NCBI GenBank assembly: GCA_963702685.1
Contig: CAVPDQ010000004.1
Span: forward strand, 124,001 to 188,000
Source: AP-15 sp963702685
GTDB lineage: Bacteria > Pseudomonadota > Alphaproteobacteria > ATCC43930 > CGMCC-115725
Direction: 5' to 3'
Length of the DNA: 64,000 nucleotides
Position numbers and translations under genes: made by a program. The notes beneath the pieces were generated by a model. That model was not told where the DNA came from. It was given only the letters and a program-made list of their open reading frames with translations, and did not search any database. Shown here piece by piece: positions 1-8,648 of this stretch; the first letter of the stretch is position 1, and the number at the start of each line of letters is the position of its first letter.

Positions 1-36
1 CTTGAAGTGCCGACCCGACCGCGCTAGGCATGATCC

Positions 37-324
37 ATGGCGATGATGCTGGCCAAAACCTACCATGCGCTGAAGGCGGCTGGCGCGCCCGAGGACGACG
101 CCATCGCCGCCGCCGAGGAGCTCGCCGCGTATGAGAACCGCCTCACGTCGATCGACAGCAGGCTGTCGATTATCGAGGCGCGAGTGACAAATCTGGAAAC
201 GGGGCTCACCCAGTTCCGGGCGGATGTCCACGCCAGGTTCACAATGCTGACCTGGGCGGTCGGGATCAATGCGGCGGCGACGATCGCCATCCTGGGAGTT
301 TTGCTGCGGGGACATGGACCGTAG
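37..324 (+). CDS. small coiled-coil protein with C-terminal membrane anchor
   Basis: A 95-residue protein of unassigned function. Residues 1-30 are helical and Ala-rich. Residues 30-65 carry a heptad-like pattern (RLTSIDSRLSIIEARVTNLE) typical of a short coiled coil. Residues 70-90 form one hydrophobic segment (WAVGINAAATIAILGVLL), followed by a few charged residues. This resembles the small coiled-coil/one-TM proteins (DUF1640/CCDC90-like) frequent in alphaproteobacteria; that is family knowledge, not proof. The ATG at 37 opens the frame and the protein ends 57 bp before the next gene, which has its own ribosome site. A cytoplasmic coiled coil anchored to the inner membrane is the natural reading. 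Confidence 0.6.
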   Translation: MAMMLAKTYHALKAAGAPEDDAIAAAEELAAYENRLTSIDSRLSIIEARVTNLETGLTQFRADVHARFTMLTWAVGINAAATIAILGVLLRGHGP

Positions 325-381
325 GCGCCGAGCGGTAATGCCTGAAAATCCAGGGCCTGAAAAATCTCTAGGGAGGATGTC

Positions 382-1878
382 ATGAAGATGCTGACCGACG
401 AACAACTGAGTGAATTGCTGCCGGCGGAAACTTCGTCGTTCCCGTCGCCGGTGCCGACCCAGATCGTGTCGAGCGACGAATACATGCCGGTGCCGCAAAC
501 CGAAAAGCAGCGCGAGGTCGAGGCGCGGCTCAAGGAGATCAGCGCCCGGCTGGCGCGCCGGCAGGGCCTGTCGCGACGGCGGTTTTTTCAGACCGCGGCC
601 GGCATGGCGGCCTCGTTTGTCGCAATCAACCAGGTGTTCGGCCATATCTTCGACGCCAGCATCGCCGAGGCGGCGACCCCCGACCTCGCCAACGAGCGTG
701 CCAAGGCGCTGTCGGGCCAGCTGATCATCGACGGCCACACCCATTTTTTGCGCGACGACACCCGGCTCTTGGGCTTTGTCAAGATGCGCAACTCCTTCGG
801 CAAGCTCGGCTGGAACAAGGAATTGACCGGCGAGCAGACCATCGACGACCTCAAATACGCGAACTACATCAAAGAACTCTACATGGACAGCGACACCAAG
901 GTGGCGCTGTTGTCCAACTCGCCCTCGGATCTGCCGCAGGACTGGTTCATCCCGCAGGCGCAGGTCTTCGCCACCCGCGAAAAAGTCAACAGGATGTTCG
1001 GCTCGCGGCGAATGATGGCGCATTTCACGATCACCCCGGGCCAGCCCGGCTGGCTCGACCAGGTCGACCAGGCGATCGAAGTCTACAAGCCCGATTCGTG
1101 GAAGGGCTACACCGTCGGCGACAATACCCACAAGGAATTGGCCCATTGGCCGTGGCACGCCGACGATGAAAAGCTGATGTATCCGTTCTATGAAAAGGCG
1201 GCGAAGTCGGGCATCAAGAACGTCTGCATCCACAAAGGCCTGTTTGCGCCCGGCGTCGAAAAGCAGTTCCCGCGACTGCGCCCCTATGCCGATGTCAGCG
1301 ATATCGGCAAGGCGGCGAAGGACTGGCCGCAATTGAACTTCCTCGTCTACCACTCGGCCTATCGCTGGGTCGGCGGCACTCCGGCCGAAGGCATGGCCGA
1401 GTTCGACGCGACCGGCCGCAGCTCATGGACCAGCGACCTCGCCGAAATCCCGGAGAAATACGGCGTCACCAATGTTTACGGCGATTTGGGGCAGATCTTT
1501 GCCTGGACCGCGGTGGCCGAGCCCCGCCTCGCCGCGGCGCTGATGGGGATGATGGTCAAAGGGCTCGGCGCCGACCGGATCGTCTGGGGCACCGACGCGG
1601 TCTGGACCGGCGCGCCGCAGTGGCAGATCGAGGGGCTGCGCCGCCTCGAAATCCCCGACGATTTGCAAAAGAAATACGGGTTCAAGCCGCTCGGCCCGGC
1701 CGACGGCCCGGTCAAGAACGCGATCTTCGGCGGCAACACGGCGCGGCTCTACAGCTTCCCGCAGCAGCATGCCGGCCTGACACAACCCGACCGCTTCGCC
1801 GAGATGAAGGCGGACTACCTCGCCAACGGCCCCGGCCGCAGCAATCTGCGCTACGGCTATGTCCGCAACCCCGGTTGA
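382..1878 (+). CDS. Tat-exported metal-dependent amidohydrolase (Amidohydro_2 family)
   Basis: A 498-residue predicted TIM-barrel hydrolase of the amidohydrolase-2 family. An unusually long N-region of about 65 residues precedes a twin-arginine signal (LSRRRFFQTAAG at about residues 63-74, then a hydrophobic stretch), so the enzyme is probably exported folded with its metal. The metal-binding HxH is in LIIDGHTHF, further histidines lie in NVCIHKG and FLVYHSAYR, and the barrel-end aspartate is in VWGTDAVW. A strong Shine-Dalgarno (GGGAGG) sits 6 bases before the ATG. The substrate is not deducible; relatives include decarboxylases and lactone or amide hydrolases. It stands alone between a small membrane protein and a damaged serine hydrolase gene. 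Confidence 0.85.
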   Translation: MKMLTDEQLSELLPAETSSFPSPVPTQIVSSDEYMPVPQTEKQREVEARLKEISARLARRQGLSRRRFFQTAAGMAASFVAINQVFGHIFDASIAEAATPDLANERAKALSGQLIIDGHTHFLRDDTRLLGFVKMRNSFGKLGWNKELTGEQTIDDLKYANYIKELYMDSDTKVALLSNSPSDLPQDWFIPQAQVFATREKVNRMFGSRRMMAHFTITPGQPGWLDQVDQAIEVYKPDSWKGYTVGDNTHKELAHWPWHADDEKLMYPFYEKAAKSGIKNVCIHKGLFAPGVEKQFPRLRPYADVSDIGKAAKDWPQLNFLVYHSAYRWVGGTPAEGMAEFDATGRSSWTSDLAEIPEKYGVTNVYGDLGQIFAWTAVAEPRLAAALMGMMVKGLGADRIVWGTDAVWTGAPQWQIEGLRRLEIPDDLQKKYGFKPLGPADGPVKNAIFGGNTARLYSFPQQHAGLTQPDRFAEMKADYLANGPGRSNLRYGYVRNPG

Positions 1879-1894
1879 GCGCGCCGGCGCGGCA

Positions 1895-1924
1895 GCCGGG
1901 TATAGTTGCGGCCGGGTATAGTTG
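1895..1924 (+). repeat. tandem 14-bp repeat gccgggtatagttg, two copies 16 bp apart
   Basis: Two identical 14-mers (1895-1908 and 1911-1924) lie between the amidohydrolase stop and the start of the serine-hydrolase gene. They are followed by a plausible ribosome site (gggagag). They could be a small duplication or a two-site operator. Confidence 0.5.
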
Positions 1925-1951
1925 AAGCGAGGCTGGCGAGGGAGAGTGGCG

Positions 1952-3132
1952 ATGCGCTCTATGCCGCAGATCGATCGGGTGCTCGACGAGGCCGCTGACC
2001 CGCGGCGATGTGCCGGGGGTGGTGGCGACGGCCGCGACGCGCGCCGGGCCGGTTTACGAGGGCGCTTTCGGCACGCGCGCGCTCGAGGGCGGTGCGCCGA
2101 TGAGCGCGGACACGGTCTTCTGGATCGCCTCGATGACAAAGGCGGTGACCTCGGCTGCGGCGATGCAGCTCGTCGAGCAAGGAAAGCTCGCGCTCGACGC
2201 GCCCATCGGCGCCGTGTTGCCCGAGCTCGTGGAGCCCAAGGTGCTCGAAGGGTTCGACCCGGACGGGCGAGCCGCGGCTGCGACCGGCGCGGCGGCCGAT
2301 CGCATTGCGCCACCTGATCACCCACACCGCCGGCTTTGGCTATACGATCTGGAACGCCGATCTCGGCCGCTACGCGGAAAAGACCGGCCTCCCGGACATC
2401 ATCACCTGCCAGAATGCGGCGTTGCTGCTGCCGCTCAGCTTCGATCCCGGTGACAAATGGGATTACGGCATCAATATCGACTGGGTCGGCAAGGCGGTCG
2501 AGCGAGTGAGCGGCCAGCGCCTCGGCGATTATTTCGCGGAGCACCTCTTCGCCCCGATCGGCATGAAGGACGCCGGCTTCAAGCTGACCCCGGAGCGCCG
2601 CCGACGGCTCGCCGGCATGCATGCGCGCAACGCCGATGGCAGCCTGGCGCCGATCCCGTTCGAAATCCCGCAGCAGCCCGAGTTCGAGATGGGTGGCGGC
2701 GGGCTCTACGCGACGGCGGCGGACTATCTCGCCTTTGCGCAGATTTTCTTGAACGAGGGCCGCACCAGGGACGGCCGCGCGGTGCTGAAGCCCGAAACCG
2801 TGCGGCAGATGGCGCAGAACGCAATGGGCGACCTCGACGTGCAATTGCTGCGCACGGCGATGCCGGCCTATTCGAACGACGCCGAGTTCTTCCCCGGCAT
2901 GGTCAAGAAATGGGGTCTGGGCTTTATGATCTCGACCGCGGCGGTGCCCGGCGGCAGGGGTGCCGGCAGCCTCGCCTGGGCCGGGCTCGGCAACACCTAT
3001 TTCTGGATCGACCCCCAGGCGGGGATTGCCGGGGTCATCCTGATGCAGCTGATCCCATTCGCCGACCAGAAGGCGCTCGGGGTGTTCGACCGCTTTGAAA
3101 AAGCGGTCTACGCGGCCGCGCCCGGCTTCTGA
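1952..3132 (+). pseudogene. beta-lactamase-fold serine hydrolase, frameshifted twice
   Basis: Concatenating three frames gives a roughly 390-residue class-C beta-lactamase/EstB-type serine hydrolase. The start MRSMPQIDRVLDE lies in one frame from 1952. From about 1990 a second frame reads TRGDVPGVVATAAT and carries the nucleophile motif S-x-x-K (IASMTKAVTSA). At about 2268 a one-base shift moves to a third frame reading EPRLRPARRPIALRHLITH and continuing through HTAGFGY, WDYGIN (the Tyr motif) and the C-terminal GLGNTYFWIDP to the stop at 3130. No single open frame holds both the Ser-Lys pair and the rest of the active site, so the gene as sequenced is broken. The two breaks look like single-base indels, so assembly error is possible. 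Relatives are esterases, D-aminopeptidases or lactonases. Confidence 0.8.
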
Positions 3133-3226
3133 TCGATAAGGACGAACCCGCCGTCGCCACGTCCCGACGCCGCAAGGGCGTCCCGTTTGCGCGCCGCCGC
3201 GCGCTGCCATCGGGAAGGAGCCGAGC

Positions 3227-4405
3227 TTGCAATTGTCGGGAATTCGCGTCGTCGATCTGACCCGTATCCTCGCCGGGCCCTATTGCTCGATGCTGCTCGC
3301 CGATATGGGCGCCGAGGTGATCAAGGTCGAGCCGCCGGGCAGCGGCGACCCGGTCCGGCGGCAGGGTGCGGTGCGCGACGGGCTCAGCTGGTATTTCGCC
3401 GCCTTCAACCGCAACAAGCGGTCGTTGACGCTCGATCTGCGCAACCCCGAAGGCTGCGGCATCTTGGCAAAGCTGATCGCGCGCGCCGATGTGCTGGTCG
3501 AGAATTTCCGGCCCGGCGTGCTCGACGCGATCGGTTTCGACGCCGCGCGGCGCCGGGCGCTCAACCCCAGCCTCGTCTATTGCCACCTCACCGGTTTTGG
3601 CGCGACCGGCCCCTATCGCGACCGGCCGTCCTTCGATTTCATCGCCCAGGCGATGAGCGGCTTTATGAGCACGACCGGCGAGCCCGAAGGCGCCCCGATG
3701 CGCGCCGGCCCGCCGATCGCCGACCTCGTCGCCGGGCTTCAGGGCGCGCTCGGCATTTGCGCCGCACTCGTCCGCCGCGCCCGCACCGGCGAAGGCGAGA
3801 CCGTCGGTGCCAGCCTCAACAACGCGATGATCGGCATGCTCGGCTTTCTCGCCGCCAATTATCTGGCGACCGGTGCCGCACCGCCGCGCACCGGCAACGA
3901 CCACGCGATCGTGGCACCCTACGGCATGTTCCGCACCGCGGACGGCGAAATCGCAATCGCCCCGAGCCAGGAGCAATCCTATCAGCGGCTCCTCGACGCG
4001 CTGGAATTGCCCGAATTTCGCGACCGGCCGGAATTTCGGACAAACGACCTGCGGGTCGAGCACCGGGCGGCGGTCAATGCCGCGGTCGAGGCGCGGCTCG
4101 CCGGCCACACCAGCGATTATTGGATCGACAAGCTCAACACCGCCGGCGTCCCGTGCGACCGGGTCAAGGGCCTCGCCGAAGCCTTGGCCGACCCGCAGAC
4201 GATCGACCAGGAGATGGTGGTGCGCGCCGAGCATCCGGGGCACGGCGAGGTCGCGATGCTCGGCTTCCCGATCAAATTCGCCGAGGCGCCGTGCCGCCTC
4301 CACCGCCCGGCCCCCGATCTCGGCGCCGACAGCGACGCCATCCTGCGCGAGCTCGGCTGCGCCGCGGACGAGATCGCCCGCCTGCGCCGCGCCCGCATCA
4401 TCTGA
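3227..4405 (+). CDS. CaiB/BaiF-type (family III) CoA-transferase
   Basis: A 392-residue family III CoA-transferase, full length for the family. These are cytoplasmic, interlocked dimers that move CoA between carboxylic acids through an aspartyl-CoA intermediate. The N-terminus has the usual signature (LSGIRVVDLTRILAGPYC, ADMGAEVIKVEPP, LVENFRPGVLDAIG). The catalytic aspartate is expected in GPPIADLVAGL (about residues 162-172). The start is TTG at 3227, placed after GGAAGGAG; the protein then begins MQLSGIRV as relatives do. The donor and acceptor acids cannot be told from sequence. Its neighbours give no pathway. Confidence 0.88.
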   Translation: MQLSGIRVVDLTRILAGPYCSMLLADMGAEVIKVEPPGSGDPVRRQGAVRDGLSWYFAAFNRNKRSLTLDLRNPEGCGILAKLIARADVLVENFRPGVLDAIGFDAARRRALNPSLVYCHLTGFGATGPYRDRPSFDFIAQAMSGFMSTTGEPEGAPMRAGPPIADLVAGLQGALGICAALVRRARTGEGETVGASLNNAMIGMLGFLAANYLATGAAPPRTGNDHAIVAPYGMFRTADGEIAIAPSQEQSYQRLLDALELPEFRDRPEFRTNDLRVEHRAAVNAAVEARLAGHTSDYWIDKLNTAGVPCDRVKGLAEALADPQTIDQEMVVRAEHPGHGEVAMLGFPIKFAEAPCRLHRPAPDLGADSDAILRELGCAADEIARLRRARII

Positions 4406-4531
4406 CCCGGGATTTTCCCCGCCCTTGCGAGCGGAGGGTGAGAGAGGGGGGCTGCCACCGCGCGCCAGGCCGCCACCGCCCGGACGACATCACCCCTGGC
4501 CGCCGCGGGGCGGCGGGTCCATATTCGGCGG

Positions 4532-4723
4532 ATGACCGCTTTTGTGACGCTTTTGCTTGTGCTCGCCCTGCTCGGCGTCTTGGTCGTGCTCGGCTTTGGG
4601 ATCGCGACGATGCTGCGCGGCGGCAACCCGCAGCGCTCGAACAAGCTGATGCAGGCGCGCGTCGTCATGCAGGGCCTGGCGTTGCTGCTCTTGGCGATCT
4701 TGATGCTGCTCGGCCACCGCTGA
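4532..4723 (+). CDS. HIG1-domain twin-transmembrane protein
   Basis: A 63-residue protein made of two membrane helices (about residues 3-25 and 44-60) joined by a short polar loop with RGGNPQRSNKLMQARV, the hallmark of the HIG_1/twin-transmembrane family. Eukaryotic members associate with respiratory complexes; bacterial ones are usually unstudied inner-membrane proteins. The gene ends 20 bp before the cobalamin adenosyltransferase gene on the same strand, a pairing I recall as recurrent in alphaproteobacteria. A shared transcript is likely, though any functional link is unknown. Confidence 0.75.
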   Translation: MTAFVTLLLVLALLGVLVVLGFGIATMLRGGNPQRSNKLMQARVVMQGLALLLLAILMLLGHR

Positions 4724-4742
4724 GCCCGGCCGCTGAATTCGA

Positions 4743-5309
4743 ATGGTGCGGCTCACCCGCATCTATACCCGCGGCGGCGACAAGGGCGAGACCTCGCTCG
4801 GCGACGGGTCACGGGTGCCAAAGCACGCGCTGCGCGTCGCCGCCTACGGCACCGTCGACGAGGCGAACGCCGCAATCGGCATCGCCCGGCTCCACATCGC
4901 CGATCCCGAGGCCGATGCGATGCTCGGCCGTGTCCAAAACGACCTCTTCGATCTCGGCGCCGATCTGTGCACGCCCGAAGACGGCCGGCGCGCGGCCGGC
5001 GCCTTGCGCATCCTCGCTGCGCAGGTCGAGCGCCTCGAGCACGAGATCGATGCGATGAATGCGAGCCTCGCGCCGCTCGCCTCGTTTATCCTGCCGGGGG
5101 GCACCCCCGCCGCCGCCCATCTCCACCTGGCGCGCACCATCGTGCGCCGCGCCGAGCGCCTCATTGCCGAGCTCGCCCTGTCGCAGCCGGTCAATCCCGA
5201 GGCGCTCAAATACCTGAACCGCCTCTCCGACCACCTCTTCGTCCTCGGCCGGCGTTTGAACGACAACGGCGCCGGGGACGTGCTCTGGATCCCCGGCGCC
5301 AACCGCTGA
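4743..5309 (+). CDS. pduO: PduO-type cob(I)alamin adenosyltransferase
   Basis: A 188-residue ATP:cob(I)alamin adenosyltransferase of the PduO/MMAB family. It makes adenosylcobalamin from ATP and reduced cobalamin and can hand it to B12 enzymes such as methylmalonyl-CoA mutase. The N-terminal ATP site is intact (IYTRGGDKGETSLGDGSR), followed by the VAAYGTVDEANAAIG helix. The C-terminal KYLNRLSDHLFVLGR motif is also present. The ATG at 4743 begins at the usual position for the family. It is probably co-transcribed with the HIG1-type gene upstream. With cobT and cobS 6 kb away, the window holds both an early and a late step of B12 metabolism, although they are not in one operon. Confidence 0.9.
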   Translation: MVRLTRIYTRGGDKGETSLGDGSRVPKHALRVAAYGTVDEANAAIGIARLHIADPEADAMLGRVQNDLFDLGADLCTPEDGRRAAGALRILAAQVERLEHEIDAMNASLAPLASFILPGGTPAAAHLHLARTIVRRAERLIAELALSQPVNPEALKYLNRLSDHLFVLGRRLNDNGAGDVLWIPGANR

Positions 5310-5536
5310 TCCGGCCGGGTTGCGATCGCGTTGCCTGGGAAGGCATCAGGCGGGCAGGCGTCGAGGCATCCGACACCGGGGACGAATCAACGCGGAGCAG
5401 GGCAAGCGCCGCTCGCCCGCTTCGGGCAAATGACCGCGGGATTGACCGCGGGGCGCGCGGGGTCCAGCATTCGGGCCATCCCTGAAGCCGGCGGCAGCCG
5501 GCGCCCTGTCTCCGCCGCACGAGGTTTGACGGCACC

Positions 5537-6679
5537 ATGATCAAACGCTTCCACGCGCTCTATGTCGGCCAGATCGCGCTCGACAATATCGGCCTCCGGG
5601 GCACCCCGGCGAACGACCGGCGCTACTCCAACGACCGGCTTTCCGAGGTCTTTGAAACGTCGCGCGATGTGGCGCAGCTGATGGACGAGGAAGGCTATTA
5701 CGCGCTGTGGACCGCCGAGCACCATTTCCAGCACGAGGGCTACGAGTGCCTGCCCAACCTGGTGCAGCTCGGGCTGTGGCTCGCCACCCAGACCAAGCGC
5801 CTCAAATTCGGCTGCGCCTTCAACATCCTGCCGATGTGGCATCCGATCCGGCTCGCCGAGGATTACGCAATGGCCGACATCGTGACCGACGGAAGGGTGA
5901 TCCTGGGGGTCGGGCGCGGCTATCACACCCGCGAGGTCGAGAGCTTTGGGGCACCCTTGCTCGACACCGACGCTAACCGGGCGATCTTCGAGGAAGGGCT
6001 GGAGCTGCTGCTGAAATGCTTCAACCAGGAATCGTTCCGCCACCAGGGCAAGTATTACCAATGCCCGCCGCCCGTCCCTTATCGCGGCTACCAGCTCGAC
6101 GAGATCACGATGGTGCCGCGGCCAAAGCATCTGCCGGTCGAGGTGTGGATGCCGATCGCCAGCGGCCGCACGATCGACCTGATGGCGAAAAGCGGGCTGA
6201 AGGCGATGGTGACGCTGAACGGCGAAAAAATCCTCGACGACGTGATCCGCGCGTTTCATACCGCCTGCCGGCGGCACGGCCGCGAGGTCGCGCTCGGGCA
6301 GGACATGATCTGGGGTGCGGGGCTCTACCTCGCCGCCAGCAAGGAAGAGGCGATGCGCCGGGTCGAGCCGTCGCATGACGAGCGCTACAAATGGTTCGCG
6401 CCCTTTGGCTTTGTCCGCTACGCCGACGAGGAGGGCCGCACCTGGGGGACGCCGGGAGCGCCGTGCCGCGTCCCCTCGCTCGCCGACGGGGTCGCGCAAA
6501 AGGCGTGGTTTTGCGGCCCACCGGGCGAGGTCATCGACGGCATCAAATCGATCGAGGCGAAATATCCGGGGCTCGAGGATTTTATGATCCATTGGGCCGA
6601 GGGGCTGCCGCCCGAGGAGTTCAAGGACCAGCTGCGCCGCTTCGCCCGCGAGGTGATGCCGGCCTTCAACCGCGCATGA
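5537..6679 (+). CDS. LLM-class flavin-dependent oxidoreductase
   Basis: A 380-residue bacterial-luciferase-like monooxygenase with a TIM-barrel fold that uses FMN or F420. Typical segments are present: YYALWTAEHHF near the N-terminus, TKRLKFGCAFNILP, DGRVILGVGRGYHTREVESFG (cofactor-phosphate loop) and WFCGPPGEVIDGIKSIE near the C-terminus. Length and order fit the alkanal/limonene monooxygenase branch. The substrate is unknown. The stop overlaps the ATG of the next gene by ATGA, so the two are translationally coupled and probably act together. Confidence 0.87.
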   Translation: MIKRFHALYVGQIALDNIGLRGTPANDRRYSNDRLSEVFETSRDVAQLMDEEGYYALWTAEHHFQHEGYECLPNLVQLGLWLATQTKRLKFGCAFNILPMWHPIRLAEDYAMADIVTDGRVILGVGRGYHTREVESFGAPLLDTDANRAIFEEGLELLLKCFNQESFRHQGKYYQCPPPVPYRGYQLDEITMVPRPKHLPVEVWMPIASGRTIDLMAKSGLKAMVTLNGEKILDDVIRAFHTACRRHGREVALGQDMIWGAGLYLAASKEEAMRRVEPSHDERYKWFAPFGFVRYADEEGRTWGTPGAPCRVPSLADGVAQKAWFCGPPGEVIDGIKSIEAKYPGLEDFMIHWAEGLPPEEFKDQLRRFAREVMPAFNRA

Positions 6680-7161
6680 GCGGGGTCGCAAGCGGGGCGG
6701 GCGCCGCCCAAAGCCGGCGCCGCCGGATCCGGATGACGCCGGAGGAGGAGGCGGCGTTTCTGCGCGACCACCCGAAATGCGCGCTCGCCACAATCGACCA
6801 GGACGGCTTTCCGCATGTCGTGGCGATGGGCTTTTTTGTCGACGACGACGGCGCCTTTTGCATGACCTCCTATGCCAAGGCGCAAAAGGTCCTGAACATC
6901 CGCCGCAACCCGCTCGTCGGCATCATGGTCGAGGCGGGCGACGCCTATGCCGAATTGCAGGGTGTGATGGTGCGCGGCCACTGCGAGATCATCGACGACA
7001 CCGACGAGGTGCGCGCCGCGATGCACCACCGCCGCCGCGCCAGCCCCGCCGACCGCGGCTCCTCGACCGGCCTCGACCGCGCCCCCAAACGCGTCCTCCT
7101 CAGGATCACCCCGTTGAAGCAGACGAGCTGGGACCACAAAAAGCTCGGCGGCAAATACTGA
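6676..7161 (+). CDS. pyridoxamine 5'-phosphate oxidase-family (split-barrel FMN) protein
   Basis: A 161-residue FMN or F420-binding split-barrel protein. I chose the ATG at 6676, which overlaps the preceding stop (ATGA). An internal ATG at 6733 would give the shorter form starting at MTPEEEAAFL. Recognisable elements are FLRDHPKCALATIDQDGFPHV (first strands of the barrel, with the flavin phosphate-binding turn), MTSYAKAQKVLNIRRNP and GVMVRGHCEII. Its coupling to a luciferase-like oxidoreductase suggests that it is a flavin or deazaflavin partner, or a reductase acting on the same substrate class. That role is inferred from position. Confidence 0.8.
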   Translation: MSGVASGAGAAQSRRRRIRMTPEEEAAFLRDHPKCALATIDQDGFPHVVAMGFFVDDDGAFCMTSYAKAQKVLNIRRNPLVGIMVEAGDAYAELQGVMVRGHCEIIDDTDEVRAAMHHRRRASPADRGSSTGLDRAPKRVLLRITPLKQTSWDHKKLGGKY

Positions 7162-7323
7162 CGAGCCCCTATCCCGCGTTTCTGCGCTGTCTGTTTCAGC
7201 GACATCTTACGCGGCGCCTGCATCGGTCGGCCATTTCAAACCCTTCTACCCGTCACCTCCATGCCGTCGCCGCGAGACCGGTCGCCGCGGGTGGAACAAA
7301 CCGGGTTAATTGCCAAGCCGTGC

Positions 7324-7782
7324 TTATCGAGAGGAATTGATTTTTTCGAGGACGATCTGGTTCTTGCGAAGAACAACGCGACGCTCGTGCACGCCGGTGC
7401 TGATGGCGATATTGCCGCTGACCTTGATCGGCGGCGTGCCGGGAACGCCGCTTTCGATTTCGAACAGGCATTTCAGGTCCTCGGATCGCAGCTCTGCGGC
7501 GCTCCCGGTTGCCCCGCCAAAGATCGTCGCCGGCGTGTTGTCGGAATAGTTCTGGACCTTCAACCCCCAACCCGCCGGGAATTTTGGAATGGCGACAACC
7601 GATCCATTCTCGATAACGAGGTCGATGACGCTCACCTCCTCCCGCAGCCCGGGTCGAAGACCGGCGGCGATCGTCAAGCAGTAGCGGGGCGATCTCGCCT
7701 CACTTGCGTGTGACAAGGCACACACGCCGAGCGCGAGGATGGCTGCGCTCGGGATGGCGGCAGCGCGGGCGCCGCCGATCAC
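7324..7782 (-). CDS. secreted hypothetical protein of the accessory patch
   Basis: A 152-residue protein I do not recognise. It opens with a signal peptide (hydrophobic PSAAILALGVCALSHASEA at about residues 11-29, with an Ala-x-Ala-like cleavage region), so it is probably periplasmic. The mature part has beta-rich segments (VIDLVIENGSVVAIPKF, GWGLKVQNYSD) and ends basic. It is the last gene of a minus-strand run that begins with the toxin-like gene at 9756, and its start overlaps the end of the reading frame before it. The base composition of 7.3-9 kb is visibly less GC-rich than the flanks, suggesting acquired DNA. A role as immunity or accessory protein to the toxin-like gene is only inferred. 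Confidence 0.6.
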   Translation of the reverse strand: MIGGARAAAIPSAAILALGVCALSHASEARSPRYCLTIAAGLRPGLREEVSVIDLVIENGSVVAIPKFPAGWGLKVQNYSDNTPATIFGGATGSAAELRSEDLKCLFEIESGVPGTPPIKVSGNIAISTGVHERRVVLRKNQIVLEKINSSR

Positions 7783-7809
7783 CTCTACGCGTCCGATGTA
7801 CCGTAACTG

Positions 7810-8037
7810 TCACCATGACCTTCCCAGCATTGACCTGAGGACTTGGCCGAAGCTTCGGCCTTGTCGCCGCGATGGTTCGTGCCCGATCAGTGGTCCAATT
7901 GATATCGGAAAGGACTTCGAACACGACCGAAGCGAACTGCGCAAAAAGATGAGATAGACGAGCCCGACTCCCAATCCGATAGTCCCCAATCCGCACAGGA
8001 TTTGCCGGGCCGCTGTGTGACGCAGTCCGATCGTCAT
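7810..8037 (-). CDS. small single-TM protein, probably frameshifted
   Basis: As sequenced this is a 75-residue protein: residues 12-32 form one membrane helix (ILCGLGTIGLGVGLVYLIF), followed by a basic Ser/Arg-rich tail that looks out of frame. After the ATCTTTTTGCG run at about 7945, another frame gives a more protein-like continuation (AQFASVVFEVLSDINW, then VNAGKVMVTVTVH) running into the start of the next gene. I think the real product is a short membrane-anchored protein of about 85-90 residues with an indel at the T-run. Function unknown. It is spaced like an operon member between the two other small genes of this patch. Confidence 0.4.
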   Translation of the reverse strand: MTIGLRHTAARQILCGLGTIGLGVGLVYLIFLRSSLRSCSKSFPISIGPLIGHEPSRRQGRSFGQVLRSMLGRSW

Positions 8038-8103
8038 CGGTCATCTCCAGCGACCGGCGTCGCCTCTCGCCATGTGGTTCAATCGGAGCGACGCGAGTGG
8101 AGA

Positions 8104-8648
8104 TCAATCGGGGCAGCCTTTCGACAGCGCCTTATCGCCATCGGTGAAATGATAGGAGATATGGATCGGTCCGACTTGCGCGACGGTCGGGTCATATGAG
8201 CGAGACAGCCAAACCCCAGCGACACTTCGAGTGTCTCATCGTTTACCCATTTCAGGTTCTCCTCTACACCGAAGCTGTCGGCTTCGACCAATGTCGTCGA
8301 GAACCAGTGATGGGTTCGTCGGAGGCGAACCGCCGTCCTGATTGGATGTTGTAGACTACCAGCCGTGTCGGTTCTTACGTAGACCTTATCGCCGCGTCTA
8401 TTCTCCGCCGAATCTTCGATGAAATCGTGACTGCCGACAACCGAGCTCAAAGCGATCAGCGCCTCGAAGTAGCGCCCCACATAGTAGCCGCCTATACCGA
8501 CCACGAGCACGTAATCACCCAGACCGCCAGTCGAAATCGGCTGGCGGTTAATCTGGCCGGCCAACCGGACAATATCGTTATCGCCATCGTCCGGATTTGC
8601 CGTCTCTCCACCCGCGTTTGATCCAGCCCAATTGATCCTGGGCGCCAT
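8104..8648 (-). pseudogene. small membrane-anchored hypothetical protein with a late frameshift
   Basis: The frame opens inside the end of the toxin-like gene. The more likely start is the GTG at 8510, giving a hydrophobic N-terminus (VLVVGIGGYYVGRYFEALIAL), then a soluble part with RTHHWFSTTLVEADSFGVEE and NDETLEVSLG. At about 8215 the open frame turns into Arg/Ser-rich nonsense, whereas a one-base shift reads YDPTVAQVGPIHISYHFTDG and ends DKALSKGCPD at a stop at 8104, a clearly protein-like end. So the C-terminal 35 residues lie in another frame. No family recognised. Position directly after a toxin-like gene makes an immunity or partner role possible. Confidence 0.5.

Noticed and set aside
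1423..3210. A 595-codon minus-strand frame over the amidohydrolase and serine-hydrolase region
   Set aside because: Composition is Arg/Gly/Ala-rich shadow of the plus-strand genes, with no ribosome site or recognisable domain.
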